Source of the DNA: Notospermus geniculatus | Lineage: Eukaryota > Nemertea > Pilidiophora > Heteronemertea > Lineidae | NCBI GenBank assembly: GCA_002633025.1 | Contig: NMRB01000310.1 | Location: 223,345 to 287,344, forward strand | Length of the DNA: 64,000 nt | Direction: 5' to 3' | In this document: piece after piece, positions 1-12,708 of the stretch | How the letters are laid out: each line of letters starts with the position of its first letter | Position numbering within the stretch: position 1 is the stretch's first letter | Program-made: the position numbers and the translations under genes | Notes under the pieces: model-generated | What the model saw: only the letters and a program-made list of their open reading frames with translations | Told to the model about the DNA's origin: nothing | Databases searched by the model: none

Positions 1-160
1 TGGCTTGGTTTCCGAACTAATGTAATCAAAGACGTTTAGTCCCACAGTGCATCATTTGNAGTCGGCAAGTTGGTGTTCAATTTGTCTTCTTCATTCTTGA
101 TCTGCTTTCACTGTCTGCCATAAGGTGTTGTATTCTAGTTTCATTTTTTTCCCACTCCAG

Positions 161-645
161 GGTATTACCTCATCCTTATAAGTTCACCTACTCGACCATC
201 GCTGTCAATTTTCACGTCCTGGTTCCAGATGTTGGCAGGAACCATTCTACCATTCGTCATCATCTTAATCTGTAACATCATCATTATTTGCACAATACGT
301 CAGGCGGTCAGAGATCGGAATAAAATGAAATTCGCGAAGGACGGACAAAGGGACAAAGACTCCCAATATCTCACCAGGATGTTGATATTAGTCAGCTTGG
401 CATACATAATTTTATCCCTGCCGTACAGGTGGTATACTTCAGGGACCAAAATACCAGCAATAGCTAGGCTTTATGACCTTCGCGACCTCTCTGCCAGGAA
501 GAAGTTTGTCATTGGGGCTTGGTCGACAAGCATTATCTGGATGATGAACTACAGCTTGAATTTCTACTTGTACTGCATAGGGGGAGGGGCAAAATACAGA
601 AAGGAAACGGTGCTTATTTTTAGAGCCCTTTTTAAGAAGATGTGA
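161..645 (+). CDS. Class A GPCR, last coding exon (TM5 to C-terminus)
   Basis: This is a 3' terminal exon of a rhodopsin-family, probably peptide-activated, receptor. A polypyrimidine tract ending in AG at 159-160 is a good splice acceptor. The frame opens in phase 1 (GG-TAT-TAC) and runs to TGA at 643-645. Read from the acceptor, a short extracellular segment is followed by hydrophobic TM5 (LPFVIILICNIIIICTI), a basic third loop with Arg/Lys-rich stretches, TM6 (LVSLAYIILSLPYRWY, with the Leu-Pro bend), an extracellular loop, and TM7 ending NYSLNFYLYC. That last motif stands where NPxxY usually sits, and the variant N..LNFYLYC is common in peptide GPCRs. A basic tail ends in Lys-Lys-Met. The first half (TM1-4) must lie upstream of the window. 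The ligand cannot be told from this half. AATAAA at 933-938 is a likely polyadenylation signal. Confidence 0.8.
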
Positions 646-932
646 GGAAGTGAATAATACACGGACAGGAATATAGACCATGGAGGTGTAGGCTACTGTG
701 TGTATTTATAGATCGTGTTATGCAGGGCTGGCCTAATACATTAGTTTCGCAGTAGCTCACGCGGAGTGGGTCCCTTATGTGCATCGTGTTGACTATTTTT
801 ATAGTTGTTTAGGGAAATAGAATGGGTGACAGCTTATTACGTAATCACCCGTCCGTCACCCCTTCCATTTTTACCAGATGAACTGCGAATACGACAAGCA
901 CCATTAGTTAAGCATCAACGACTTCGTGTACG

Positions 933-938
933 AATAAA
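933..938 (+). promoter_or_regulatory. Candidate polyadenylation signal of the GPCR gene
   Basis: AATAAA lies about 290 bases after the receptor stop codon, in A/T-rich DNA. It is a plausible 3' end but rests on the hexamer alone. Confidence 0.4.
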
Positions 939-1201
939 ATAATTTTGTGTTTGAATCACCACACTGATTTCTGTTAAAGGGAGACTCCACTCATTGTGTA
1001 AAATTTTGAATTTTTGAAATATTATTAATACATTCAAATTCATTATTCTGCAACATGTCAGATTTTTTTTAAACGAACTGTTTATTTGCACAGCTAACTG
1101 ATGTGTATGCAGTGCGAATATTTTCTTGCATGCACGTTCAGCTAATTAATATTCATGCCCACCGATAAGCATGTCTTGATGTAACGGAGTCGCTACCAGA
1201 T

Positions 1202-1274
1202 GTCCCGGTAGCTCAATCAGCTAGAGCGTTCGCCTTAAACACCGCAGGTCCCCGGTTCGACCCCGGCTGGGGCG
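1202..1274 (+). repeat. tRNA-like sequence, degenerate tRNA or SINE head
   Basis: An A-box-like TAGCTCAATCAG and a B-box GGTTCGACCCC sit at tRNA spacing, with a good D-arm (GCTC/GAGC). Acceptor and anticodon stems are imperfect: several pairs fail. This is more likely a decayed tRNA-derived SINE than a working tRNA gene. Confidence 0.5.
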
Positions 1275-3870
1275 AATTCATAGGATCGACTGGTGAATGA
1301 TATCACGCTGATTTGAAATTAAACATTACGAATTTTGAAAAATGAGTTTTTTATATTGATATTTTTATGATATTTTAGTGATATTTTGTCACAAACACTC
1401 AATTTCGTATGTGATCCTTTTAACAACATTATAGGGCATAACATAATACGTGTTGAGGTTGAAACCTTCAATATTAGCTGGGTATTAGCTGTCTTTTTAC
1501 TTTTTAACAACACTTGTACATCGAAAGTATCGTTAGCGTTAGTGTTATCGTTAACAGAGCGGTTTCTCAACCTCTCGTGTGTTAGAGTTACACTAACGCT
1601 TCCACCACTACCCCAGAAACTTGTCCAGCCTACAAAAAGTTTAGTTAACCCGTGGTTAACCCGAAGTTTACTCAAATTTGACACTTCAGTCACTGAAGTG
1701 TAAGGTTAACACTGAGTAAACCTGAGCTTTTTGGCTGGTGTTTAGAATTTTGTACAGCAAAATGTGTTACGTTAACACTAACTTCTAGAGGATAACAAGT
1801 GTTCCACAGTTGACTTCGCAAGTGTTTGAGTTAAGTAATAGGAGCAGTCAGCCGCGCGTATTGCCAAAAGATGGCAGCAAATTTCTAGCGGACACAGGGA
1901 AATCCACGTGATTGGTGCTCGACCAAGAATGAATGGGTCTGCTATGCATTGTATTGGGCGGTAGTGACACCCATGATCAACTCACTGACAGCGCCTATTG
2001 AGAGGATTTGCAGCGGTGTTGTTTATGCCCATGTTTCAGGCAGTCGCTGCTTTTCGGATGGATAATTATGGGAGAAGGCCTGCTTTTTCAGCAGAATCAG
2101 CTTCTGTGAGGTTGCGACTAACTCAGGGACAGGCACAGCAGGGGGTGATGATCATCATCAGGAGTTGAAGGAAGAGCACTCTATGCCACATCCCACAAAC
2201 GGATGGAGACTCTCCTTCCATACTTGGCAGGAGGGGCTATCTTAGGCAGGCTGCCCGTGGCGCAGGTATCCAAAGTCAACAGTCATACTCGACCTAAATA
2301 AAGTTGGTGACTTTTTCTTCTCTATACGTCCTACGTTCATTCCAAGACATCGTGAACTGGCTGAACTGAGTTCAAGACTATGTTTGAAACATGTGTACAG
2401 ATGTACCGCAGCACACAGGATTCACACAGGATCATGGAATCTGTTCAGGGCATGCCAGAGATGGGGATTCCCAAGTGTTTACCAGGAGTTTACTCAGTGT
2501 TTACTCGGTGTTAGCTAGGTATTTACTACGTGTTAACAGTATCTTGACTTATCGGGGTTCAGGTTAACACGAACCCTAACACTAACTCAAAAATTTGACC
2601 TCACTCTATGTATTATAAAGATTGCAGTGAGCTTATCGGCAAATTCGAAATGCTTGGCTCTCATAAGATTCTTGGCGGCCGGAAAATAAATAGGCTATCA
2701 CTAATTGTTCATCGAATGATAACAGAAAACATAATGGGCCGATCATCGCGCGATTAAGACTTAGACGCGTGTAACTCCACTAAATGCACACACTCCCACC
2801 ATGCATTTGACGAAGTTACACGTGTGTAAGTCTTCAACACCCTTTTTGAATACGGCTCAATATACATGTATCTAGCATTTTGGCCGATTTTGTGGGCAGT
2901 TACATGTACCGGTACGTAGCAAAACAGTGGAATTGCAGTAGGAACTAGCATTGATTAAAGTGGTTTCGTTACTACTGGCTTTTTGCAGGCTATCACTAGA
3001 AGGAAGAATTTTACGTCTCAGCTAATACTCTGTCAAAAGATCATACTCTTATCCTCAGGATATGCAGTAAACTAAATTCATAATTTATCCAAGTCACACT
3101 ACCCCGCTCGAACACCTCCCAATCATTCATCAGTATCAGTCACCAAAGTCACCTGAACACATGTAGGAACCAACAATAGCCTGCTGAATCCAGCACGTGC
3201 AGTGCGTGCCTTCATGTGTCAAGTAGGCTGCCGGTATATCCACTGTGTGTGACAGAGATAATACCTTATGTCGACAATGTTATGTAACCCTTTCACAACA
3301 TCCCTAATCTGTGCTCAGGTTTACACTGCCACTTTTTTGCCGTGCCGTAGTCGGTCCGGTCCGAGTTCACTTGATTTTTGGTGGGGTAAACGCGGCTTAA
3401 GTCGCAGTCGTTTGAAGGAGCGAATGTAGGGAGCGCTTCAATCACAGTAAACGGGTCTCCACAGTACTGGACTGAACAAAAGTTCGATCATTACACAACA
3501 AACAATTCACAGCCGCCTCTAGTAAATAACAACATCGTCCCCAGTGCACAACCTAGTCCGCATTCAACCTAGGATTTTAATAGACGGCGTTTGCCTTTTG
3601 TTTTCGCGGGTTTTTATGCAGGAGATGACCATGGGGGTCGGGATTGAGAGAATACCGGATGACACTGATATAACTAACAATAAGTTTTACTGGCTCATTG
3701 TTATATTTTTGATAGAAGATACGCGTGAAGTCTTTTGTTGTTGTGGTGCCGTTATCTTCCATTCTTCAAGAGGGTCTTCAAAATTATTCATATCAACAAA
3801 ACTGTACTTGAAAATGCAGTACATTCTACACAGCATAGTATAGGTATGAACTGTACAGAGTGCGAACACA
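1275..3870. other. No gene seen; scattered repeats
   Basis: I see no supportable coding exon. At 1527-1560 a run of GTTAGCGTTAGTGTTATCGT type occurs, and an inverted relative of it lies at 38899-38940. At 1839-1995 lies one copy of a dispersed repeat (ggagcagtcagccgcgc...) that returns, interrupted, at 15085-15530. The remainder is unassigned. Confidence 0.5.
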
Positions 3871-3875
3871 ACACA

Positions 3876-4880
3876 GGGTGTCCCAAAAAACACTGACTAA
3901 TTTTGATTTGACCTCATTTTATTGCTACTCAAGATTTTTCTTTGATATTTTGTCCAGATATTCCTCGCAACTAGAAATTTTAACCGTGTAATTTTTTTTC
4001 AGAAATACGCACTAGTTCAGAAATTATCTGAGTAACTTTATGATGTATTCAATCCAGGCATCTCTCTGCTGGATAACAGCTGCAACACGCACATTGGAAT
4101 TGTCAATTACTTTGTTGACCATATCAGCTGGAATTTGTCTAATTTCTCTCCGTATGTTCTGTTTAAGTCTTTCTAGTGTCTGAGGGTTGTCACTCACTCG
4201 ATCCTTTAGGTATTCCCAAAGGAAGTAATCTGCGGGATTCAAGACTGGTGAGTAAGGGAGCCAAGAATTGTCCGTTCGATGGGATATCAGTCTGTCCCCA
4301 GGAAAGTACCGTTCCAGAAGTTCCAGTACATTAGCACAATGGGGAGGTGTCCCGTCTTGTTGTGGAATATGACCGTATCCATATCAACAGTTTCCTTTCT
4401 CCTGAGGGCAGATATGAATCTTATCCTTAGCATATCAATGTACCCGTCAGACTTGACAGTTACAATTTTCCCTTCTTTGTCCTCAAAAGTGTATGGCCCT
4501 ATTATAACACTGCGTCCTATGGCACACCAGACAGTAAGTTTCTCAACACTGAGTCAGAGAGGACGTTGCGTATGCTATTTCTCCTAGTAGGCCTACCCAA
4601 CTATGAAATCGATCATCAGGTTAAAATGGTGTCAGTTTCGGCTAGACGGGATAAATTTGCCGTTCATATCATAGACAAGAGTAGAGAGAGGGTTGGATTG
4701 AACGCATCATACAATTACTAAGATAATTTCTGAACTAGTTGGTATTTCTGAACAAAAATTACACGGTTAAAATTTCTAGTTGCGAGGAATATCTGGACAA
4801 AATATCAAAGAAAAATCTTGAGTAGCAAAAAAATGAGGTATAATCGAAATTAGTCAGTGTTTTTTGTTTTTTTTCCAGCA
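3876..4880 (-). mobile_element. Decayed mariner/IS630-type DNA transposon with ~150-bp terminal inverted repeats
   Basis: The left end starts GGGTGTCCCAAAAAA, a typical terminus of this superfamily. About 150 bases (3876-4031) are repeated in inverted orientation at 4727-4875; the outermost right end is degraded. The - strand interior encodes pieces of the transposase: a segment beginning IGPYTFEDKEGK, then, after a frame change near 4375, the QQDGTPPHC block, and a terminal block with NPADYFLWEYL (about 4242-4024) from the catalytic C-terminal region. The frame change and the loss of the N-terminal half make it a non-functional copy. Confidence 0.8.
4024..4390 (-). pseudogene. Transposase C-terminal remnant (mariner/IS630 type)
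   Basis: On the - strand the frame is open from the QQDGTPP block through NPADYFLWEYL to a terminator at 4024. The spacing between these blocks matches the last third of mariner-like transposases. The upstream part (IGPYTFEDKEG, GYIDMLRIRFISALRR) lies in a different frame, so at least one indel separates them. Confidence 0.75.
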
Positions 4881-5408
4881 AGACGGGGGACACATTGTCC
4901 ATTGCTCATGTGAACTGGGGTAGATCTGATGTAACCTCTCAGACCGGCATTTCTGGTCTTGACCGAAAATTTTTCAAAATTGCATAATTTTCACAGTTTT
5001 TAAGCTATGGTCTTGCAATTTAGGGTGCAGTTGTCAAACATCCTTATCTTACTACCTGTAAAATTTCAAAGTTATACGTACAATACTTTTTGAATTATTC
5101 TAGTTTTAAAAAGTGTTATCGTTTTTTCTGCCCCACCCGATATACATAATCTGAAAATAGGGGGCGTGTACTGCTCAAGGTTCCTGTCCTGTTCAACCGG
5201 AAATACCAACAATACCGGAAATATGTTTTGTCAAGTGGAGGTGTTGATGGTTTTGTACGCTCTACGTCATCTTGACCCAAAAAATTACACATGTTCAGTG
5301 CATAAATGTTAGTAGGCCGGCCAACATGAAATTTTAAACTTTCGTCGGCATCGTGTGTTAATGGCTGGCATCTGTGCTAGATCATACCCTTATAAGATGG
5401 GGTGAAAT

Positions 5409-6020
5409 TTAAGGGTGGATGCCACCCTGGATTCGCCGGTTAAAGGTCATTATCCGCCATTGAATTTTTGGAACTGACTTTATCATTGTATCCAAGAACT
5501 GAGCTTTGTACATGACAATAGGACCCGATGTACAGCTATCTTTTGAACGGTTGGATTTACACCCTGTAAATGTATTACCAACAGATAGAAACATGGTATC
5601 TCTTAATCAAATGAGCATGTTTTTGTAGTTTTTAACTAGTTACGTAATTGGAATTGGCGTTTTAATGTATTTTGACCAATTTTGTGTTAATTTACATGAA
5701 TGAAATGGTCCATGGACCATGTGCTCACCCGTTTGAACATAATAGTGTAATGACAGAGAGAGGTGCATGTCAGTTATGAGCAATCTGGATCAAGTCATTC
5801 CCAAGTTGCATGACTTCAATGACTTTGGGGTTATGCCACCTGGCGGCCATATTGGATGTCCGATCGGGCCAAAACTTCACATGCACATAAAGGTCATCTA
5901 GAGGGAGCCACATAGCACATTTGAGCGCTCTGGGTCAAGTCGTTCCTGAGTTATAGCACATTTGATGATTTTCGGGTTACGCCACCTGGCGGCCATATTG
6001 GAAGTTTAATCAGGCCGAAA
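5409..6020. repeat. Dispersed long repeat (family P) plus tandem ccacctggcggcc units
   Basis: The block 5470-5720 (tatccaagaactgagctttg ... ccaacagatagaaacatggt) recurs at 27215-27400 and 35715-36094, partly inverted. It runs into the palindrome-bearing motif aatggtccatggaccatgtg at 5703, which also opens the repeat at 30776. Two units of about 150 bases sharing ccacctggcggccatattgg follow at 5838 and 5981, up to the single N at 6021. Confidence 0.6.
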
Positions 6021-6795
6021 NATTCATAATTTATCCGTATTTCCGATTTATAAGGCCAAATTTTTCTGCCTTCAATATATGGTGTTTGATGAATTGAAAA
6101 CGTCTACCAACTCGTTTTAATCAAGGATGTCCACAGCGGACTGCAATTCGTTCTCGTAGTTGAAGTCGGAGTCGGAGTCGGAAAGGTGCTAATCCTGTCT
6201 AATGACGTCGTGACGTCGTCCACTGACGTCGAGAATCGCGGCGATGATTTGTGCTTTTCAAATTCAATACAGTGGGGCTTTAAAGTAGAATAGAAATATT
6301 ACAGGACGTAAGAGGTAAACTAGCGAATTAAATGTACTTTCGAAGGATTATAAGTACTTCTTTTATATCATTAAAAACGTGATAAACCTACAAAGTATCT
6401 TATTCGTACAAAGAATTTCAACAGGATATCTATGTAAGCTTACACATTTCCTAATGAAATTTCAGTATAAACCGACACCGTCCATGGGAAGTTTGCAGTG
6501 ACGTCGCTGAAAAAAGGTGTTTTTCACGCAGATTTTGGCCGAAAATGCAAAAAGTGTAGATTCGCCCACAAAGGGCCAAATGGTTCCCGAGAAAAATAGC
6601 TACCGCCCTGCTGTCTCTGTCTGACCGAAAGAGGACGACAGTTCAGCAGCAATCTTTACATGATTACCTCACCGCCTAAGAAATCGAAGTTAAAAGTTGT
6701 CGGATGCATGAATGTTGGGTTATCCCCCCCCCCAGCCCTTGATGAATTAATTTTCTTCTTAAACTGAAGGTTTGCATGGCAAAATAGCCTAATCA

Positions 6796-7050
6796 GACTT
6801 ACAGGGGCGGATCCAGAATTCTGGTACCGTAAAGATAGATGAAGGCGAGCGCCAAGGGTGCGAAGCCACGGCGGGGGTCTGGGGGGCCTCCCCAGAAAAT
6901 TTTGAAATCTAGAAGGTCGTTGGTGCGATGTCCCAGCATCTGAAGAAGGACAAATTACAAGGAAATTATGTGGCACTTTGAAAAAGGGCAATTTTTCTAA
7001 CGTTTGCCACCGAAAAATGGGAGGGGGGTGCACGGGCCGGGTGAGCCCCC
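6796..7050. repeat. MITE-like remnant with ggatccag end
   Basis: It begins aggggcggatccagaattct and contains a G-rich tract and gggggcctccccagaaaatt. Similar end sequences (ggatccag / ctggatcc) frame the well-defined element at 15145-15419. The right end is not clear here. Confidence 0.35.
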
Positions 7051-7483
7051 TCTACCCTGACTTAGGTTGTTTTGATATCCTGAACAGCTGATACCAAACT
7101 TTCAATGTTGCGCAATTTACATGTACGTAGTTCAGCAATGTGTTGCATTCAAAATGCGACTTTTAAGCCCCAAACCATAATATTTCCCCTTTTTGCCTCT
7201 TCTGAAAAGTGCTAAAAGTGACTAAGGCTGTTTTTTCATGCAATCCTTGAGGAAATAAAAGTTATATCGAGACAGTGAGCTAGGGTCCCCATTAACTTTG
7301 CAAAATTGCTTCCTGGAGGAGTCCAAACACCATTATTCAATAATGGAAAATGACAGGCCTTTTTGTATTGTTATTGACAGTCAACACATTAGGCAAAAAT
7401 GTGCCTCAAAAGTGCCTTTTGGGAATTGGTCGAAAAGTTGACGCAGGTTCTTGACGTTTTCAGTAACAAGCCCCAAACTTACT

Positions 7484-7834
7484 ATGCACTGTTAGAAATA
7501 ACAGAAGATTTTACAGAAAATCTGTGCAGCAGAGTCCCCAGGACGGATCTGTAAAATTACAGACTTGATCTGTAAAAGTACAGACCTAAATAAATGTCAA
7601 CAGAGACTTGACTGGAGGCTGACCAAATTATATTTTCATACTGCTCTCAGAAGGCATCATAATGGGATGTCCAATGGAGTCCAACCAATACAGGAAAACA
7701 TGAATCATACATGTACATGTACCATTAAAAAAATATGTAAATTTACAGAAAGTGCTGGGGACTCTGCTGCAGGCAATTTCTGTAAAATTACTGCAAAATT
7801 ACTACTGTAAAATTAATAATTTCTAACAGTGTGC
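7484..7834. repeat. MITE with CACTGTTAGAAAT inverted ends
   Basis: Left gcactgttagaaat and right atttctaacagtgtgc form terminal inverted repeats. The interior has further inverted matches (agcagagtccccag / tggggactctgctgca) and tandem ctgtaaaattac motifs. No coding capacity is seen. Confidence 0.65.
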
Positions 7835-8206
7835 ACCTACGTCGGCGGGCAAATAGGTCAAACTCATTTCTTTACCCAGCAGCTCTGGAAGATGCTGACC
7901 GTTATACGTGTCAGCCCACACTGAAGTTGCGTTATATTTACTATCGTGCGTCTAACGCAGTTTGTTTCCCTTGTTGACTCAAGTTAAGAGTTATGAAAAG
8001 TGACTCGAAATCTCGAATTTTTGACGCGAAAAATCTGAAAACTGCACAGTGAATTGAGAAAATAAGGCTCGTTAAGGCTTCTTATGACGGTTCCCGAGGG
8101 CCCCCGAGCCTTATTTTCCCAATTTTTTGTGCAGTTAGTCAGGTAGAGGTCTCATAGCCATGAAATCCCCAAAATGCTTTCCTGATACTACTTTAAAGAA
8201 GCATCA

Positions 8207-8325
8207 CCAGGGGCCGTATGCAAAAAACATCTTAAGTGTAAAATTTCCCTTATCTTTTGTTTGGAACAAAAGTTTAAGGGAAATTTTACACTTAAGATGT
8301 TTCATGCATTGCCTACGGCCCCTGG
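8207..8325. repeat. Palindromic MITE, family ccaggggccgtatgca, copy 1
   Basis: A near-perfect hairpin of about 119 bases: ccaggggccgtatgca ... tgcctacggcccctgg, with internal aacatcttaagtgtaaa / ttttacacttaagatgtt arms. A second copy lies at 16857-16974. Confidence 0.85.
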
Positions 8326-8593
8326 CTTTCGGCACACATTAAAAAATTGCAGGCAGAAAATGTACTAGTATTCAGAAAAAGTATTATTTACATACACCAA
8401 TGTCGGCGAACGAAGCCCTTTCTGAACTGGAAAAATGCGGCTTTAACTTCTAGCAGTGCGGCCAACGCGCCTACCATTAGCCATAAAGTCAATCCTAGTG
8501 GCTGGTGGGTGAAGCCGTGCCATAGGTATAGGCCTACTCATTATCATATAGAAGCTGCAAGAGATTCAATGCAGGAAATACATGTAGGCTATA

Positions 8594-8887
8594 GTAGAGC
8601 GGTTCAGGATAAAAATCTTTCACTTCTTCAAGAAAGCATGAAATTCCCCACATTGGCACTTTGATACTAAGGATTATGAAAAAAATGGACCCCAAAAATT
8701 CGCGCCCCCTGGTGGACCATATTTTGGCGGCCACATTTAAAACCAAAATGGCGACCACCAGGGGGCGCGAATTTTTTGGCACCATTTTTTTCATGATCCT
8801 TAGGTATCAAAGTAAACATGTGGGGAGTTTCATGCTTTCTTGAAGAAGTGAAGGATTCTGGTGAAAATCAACCCTTAACCGCTCTAC
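8594..8887. repeat. Long palindrome of about 290 bp
   Basis: Nested matching arms: gtagagcggtt/aaccgctctac outside, then cacttcttcaagaaagcatg / catgctttcttgaagaagtg, then gatactaaggat/atccttaggtatc, then cgcgccccctggtgg / ccaccagggggcgcg around a centre near 8741. It is a fold-back element; nothing is coded. Confidence 0.85.
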
Positions 8888-9802
8888 CAGTATAGATTCC
8901 TGGTGCCCTTCCACTTTTTGACAGAATACTTGTGTAATGTATGGCAAGACTGGGTAACCGTGCACTGTTAATTTAACTTTTCCTGTTAAAATCCCTAAAT
9001 TGGTGTTAACTTACAAAAATAACATTTTTGGATAAGTTAACGCCAAGATAAACTAACAGTGATTTTTAACTTTTGTGCAACCGGCCCCTGTCAGGTTGGA
9101 AGAGCAAAAGGAGTTAAAATTGTGGTACTTATTCCGGCGAGAGGTGTATTGTTTGGCTGCACATGCCCTATTGTTTACTGACTGCTTTACAATAGATTTG
9201 TCTGCACGCAAAGTTCCGAAGGCTTCATAAATATGGCCCCTGGCTACAAGTCGGATGAGACACATTCGATGAATTTAAATTTTTTTATCAAACTGACGAC
9301 AGACTAGAAAAGTATAAAAGGGGCAACAATGCTTTTTGCGTTAAGACAGCAATTCCACAAACAGGTGTCAATATCATTAAGCCAAATGAAATGAAATTAT
9401 TGAAATAAGATACCACGTCGCGAACTAACAAAAGTTTTTAAACAATATATTTGATACAGCTCTGGGCCTAGGGATGGTAACCAAAGCTTCATCTTCGAGA
9501 AAAATAAAATGCCTGTGGGTTTTTCAAGAGCAAACAGAGGAATGTTCCATCGTATACCTTTTTAGATGAAGTTCTTGAAAGTTTTGCCAATACTTGTAAG
9601 TTTCTCCCTCTTTTTAGGCTCTGAATTCCTCGTGGTAAAATAGGAAACCGATGGATTAAGAAGGACGACGAACGTTTCTTAGTCAATGTAGCCAAAAATG
9701 ACGCCGACTACATGTTATCGTACCTGCATCACAAGACACTACTGAGTTCCCGCAATGCCCCGGATAGGCCTCCATGACTCATTTATTGTTCGAGTCGGCT
9801 TT

Positions 9803-11062
9803 ATGCAGCGGTCAATGTAAACCATCCTGAGAATATCAGGCGTTCTTACTGCTCGCTCCCTTCGTCACCGCAGACAAACCCCTGAGGACATCCGCCTGAT
9901 TTGCTGGGGTACTTGGCGCACGAGAAAATGCGCCCAATCAGCGAACGCCTTTCTGAGTCACCTTAAGATGACATACATTACACGTAGATTGTCTCGTAGT
10001 GTCACGCACAACACAGTGCTGAAGTACCTCAGCTTCCCCACCTCACCCTAACTAGAGATCAGTTACACGTATACATGTATAACGGCCCTTGTAATATTCA
10101 CAGCCAAGCAGCTGACATTGGCAACGCTGACCCATGCGGGTCATTAACCTACTTACACCGCTGGATTCAACCTTAGTTGAGTTCAGCCTATCCTACATTC
10201 ATCGCACAGAATGTATATCATTCTCAGGCCACACGTCGCCAAACAGATACGCCGAGGGAGTAATTTCATGTTGACCTGCTTTGTCAGCTTTGTTCAAACC
10301 TGCGTAGTTCATGTGTATCAATCAGCGGCCTTCTTGGGATGAGATGGTGGGGATGAACATTTGCTGGAATGGCTTTGATACTCCACGGATTCCAGCGAAT
10401 GTCGGCAGGGGTTTGTGTGAGCGGATGAAGAGGAGCGAGGTAAAAACCCCTGCTGTGGGAGGATGATGTAAACCCTGGACCCCCCTGATCACGGATCGAC
10501 GCCAAATCGGCGTCGAATCTGCGGCGAATTCTGAACGATCTAATTTTCATCTGCCGTCTATTTCCTGGCGATGTTGTAAATTTATGTTGGTGAAAAAATG
10601 TCGATATCCTGCATTGAAATAAAAATAATTTTGTCGAATACCTGACGCATAGCGAAATTCCCGGCGGTGCATTCCTGGCGATTTAGAGAAATCTCCGAAA
10701 CCACGGCTTATCGTACTATCACAACAAAATGGCGGACTCGGGACCAAATGTCAACAAAATGTTTTACATGCAATCTGATTGGCCGAGAGCATGATGGTGG
10801 TGTTAGTGAACACAACGTTTTTTTTTTACAAATTTCACTGCCTATTCCCTTTAATGGTGATTTCCTGACGTACAACAGCATTCTGCACGGTGAAAAACAG
10901 TCGAAGTCTGACCAGTGCTGCCAAGGTTGGTGAATTCCTGGTGAGTGAACCCGCCATTCTGGGTGATAAAATGTCGATCCCTGGACGAATGAGAATTTTT
11001 CCAGTGTCGATTAAGTGTCGAACCTCTGACCAGGGGGTCCAGGGTTTACATTGACCGCTGCA
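9803..11062. repeat. Inverted-repeat element(s); inner unit 10471-11056
   Basis: The outer pair is gcagcggtcaatgtaaacc (9806-9823) and its reverse complement at 11042-11060. An inner pair, gtaaaccctggacccccctg near 10470 and its inverse ending near 11056, defines a smaller element. gcattcctggcgat-like pieces repeat inside. Short open frames here look like chance. Confidence 0.55.
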
Positions 11063-11187
11063 TTAACGACACTCTATAGGCAGCTAGCTACAAGTATTAG
11101 GCTCATATCAGTGCAGTCACTTCACCACAGGTGTTGCTAGCATCTGACAAATTGACGTGACAGATTTTGGCTCAAATGTTGATGTTT

Positions 11188-11306
11188 AGGGCCGTATTTT
11201 AGAACGTTCCAAGCGTTAAGGTTGACCTTACGTTTATTGTAAAACCATCGAGAACAATAGATTTAAGGTCGACCTTAATGTTAGGAACGTTCTAAAATAC
11301 GGCCCT
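11188..11306. repeat. Palindromic MITE, agggccgtattttagaacg ends
   Basis: agggccgtattttagaacgt (left) pairs with acgttctaaaatacggccct (right), and ttaaggttgacctta-type arms pair inside. It is a hairpin of about 119 bases. Confidence 0.85.
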
Positions 11307-11416
11307 TTGTGTATTTTACTTGAAAACGTGTCAGATTTAGGTTCTCATGCCAACCAATTGGTGTAATGAACACATCAAAATGCCTACGAGGAGGTTGTCC
11401 GTGGGGTCCCTTTAAC

Positions 11417-11549
11417 AATAGCGAGTTTTCGCCAAGCCCCCAAACGCCAACGCGAACGCCAAACCCATTGTTCGATGCCACGGAGAGCAGCGAACAAAAG
11501 GACAGACGTTCGCGTTGGCGTTTCGGGGCCTTTGCGAAAACTCTTTATT
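11417..11549. repeat. Palindromic MITE, gagttttcgcaaagccccc family, copy 1
   Basis: Arms gagttttcgccaagcccccaa and ttcggggcctttgcgaaaactc enclose aacgccaacgcgaacgcc / gttcgcgttggcgttt. A second copy lies at 15781-15911. Overlapping open frames on both strands are a by-product of the palindrome. Confidence 0.85.
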
Positions 11550-12346
11550 AGAGCGAATCGTCGCGAAACGTTGTGAAGGCAAACCAGGTCGGTGCGAAAA
11601 CACACTTTTATCATTGGCTAGGCCGAAAACTATCCCCACAAATGCTGGTACCGCCATTTTTACATCATGTGACAAAACGGGATCGTGCAAGGATCAAGAA
11701 ACTTGTACCAGCCAATCAGCGTTCACATCCAAACCTACATATTGTTCGACAAACGTTTGAAGTCTCTGTCGGCCTACGTCGCCTTTGGGCTCACGACCCG
11801 GGGGTTTTCAAAACGAGGGTTATTAAAGGTGTTCTAGTTCAAATTGTAAACATTACGGTTTGTTTATTCACATGGTTGATTATAATAGTTATTTTTCCTC
11901 GGACAGGTGGCAGCACCGTGTATACCAAAACATTAATGTTATCCATTTTTATATCTTGATAAATATTTTTGTAACTGAAATATATTTATGATTTTATGCT
12001 CAAAAACAAACAAAAAGTTGTGAAAGGCGAGATTTAATTCGATTTTATCTGATTTATTAGTACCAGAAGTTGACAAAAGGGTGGCACACCGTAATGTTTA
12101 CAGTTCGAACTAGAGCACCTTTAAGTCATCGCACCCTTTTGTCACAAATTCTCATGAAAAAAATGGAATGAATGACCAAACTCCTCACAGCGCCATCTAT
12201 CTCCATTCTTCCCGTTAGTGGAGCCATCATAAAATGCGGAACGGAACTAACGACAATTGGAACGAGATTGATGAATGACAACTGTCGCGAATACCGTCAG
12301 TTGTGCCTAAAAAGTAAACAAGGTCTAATAAATCCCCCTCCAGATC
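11550..12346. other. No gene seen
   Basis: Open frames in this stretch are short and unlike any family I know. A signal-peptide exon for the peptide gene beginning at 12942 would be expected somewhere between about 1000 and 12940, but I cannot identify one. Confidence 0.4.
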
Positions 12347-12708
12347 AGTGTTATATCTAGGATTTCAGGAGGGCATGGTGCAAACTTTGCGAAAAGGGCA
12401 CTTCAACCTAGAAAAGGGCACTTTTCATTCGCGACATTTCTTCTAACGGAATTTGAAAAGCTAAAAAGGTCTCTATAACTCCAGTCAACAGCCAATTTAA
12501 GCCAGTTTCTAAGGTGATATGACCAAAAGGGACCATGGAAAAGGGTCTGGGGGTACTAAAAACCTAAAAAAAAAAAAAAAAAAAAAAATTTTTTTTTTTT
12601 TTTTTTTTTAGGGGCATGGCGCCCTAGGGGGTTAAAAAAGGGCACAATGGCGCCCCCTTTTGGCGGCATGGCGCGGCGCCACTCTAAAATGGCCTAGATA
12701 TAACACTG
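12347..12708. repeat. Fold-back element with A-tract/T-tract centre
   Basis: agtgttatatctagg on the left pairs with cctagatataacact on the right. Near the centre a run of A (about 12566-12588) is followed directly by a run of T, making a perfect A/T hairpin. Flanking interior blocks repeat aaagggcac and ggcgcc motifs. Confidence 0.7.

Noticed and set aside
1386-1703. Frames on both strands of about 105-124 codons
   Set aside because: Low-complexity GTTAGC-type repeats, no splice context and no family.
9053-10747. Assorted 60-90-codon frames
   Set aside because: Length is near chance expectation and none shows a domain or splice signals.
11366-11760. Several overlapping frames on both strands
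   Set aside because: They arise from a palindromic MITE with few stop codons and match no family.
12172-12360. Frame beginning MTKLLTAPSISILPVSGA as the peptide gene's signal exon
   Set aside because: The hydrophobic stretch is weak, no phase-1 donor follows at a suitable place, and it runs into a fold-back element.
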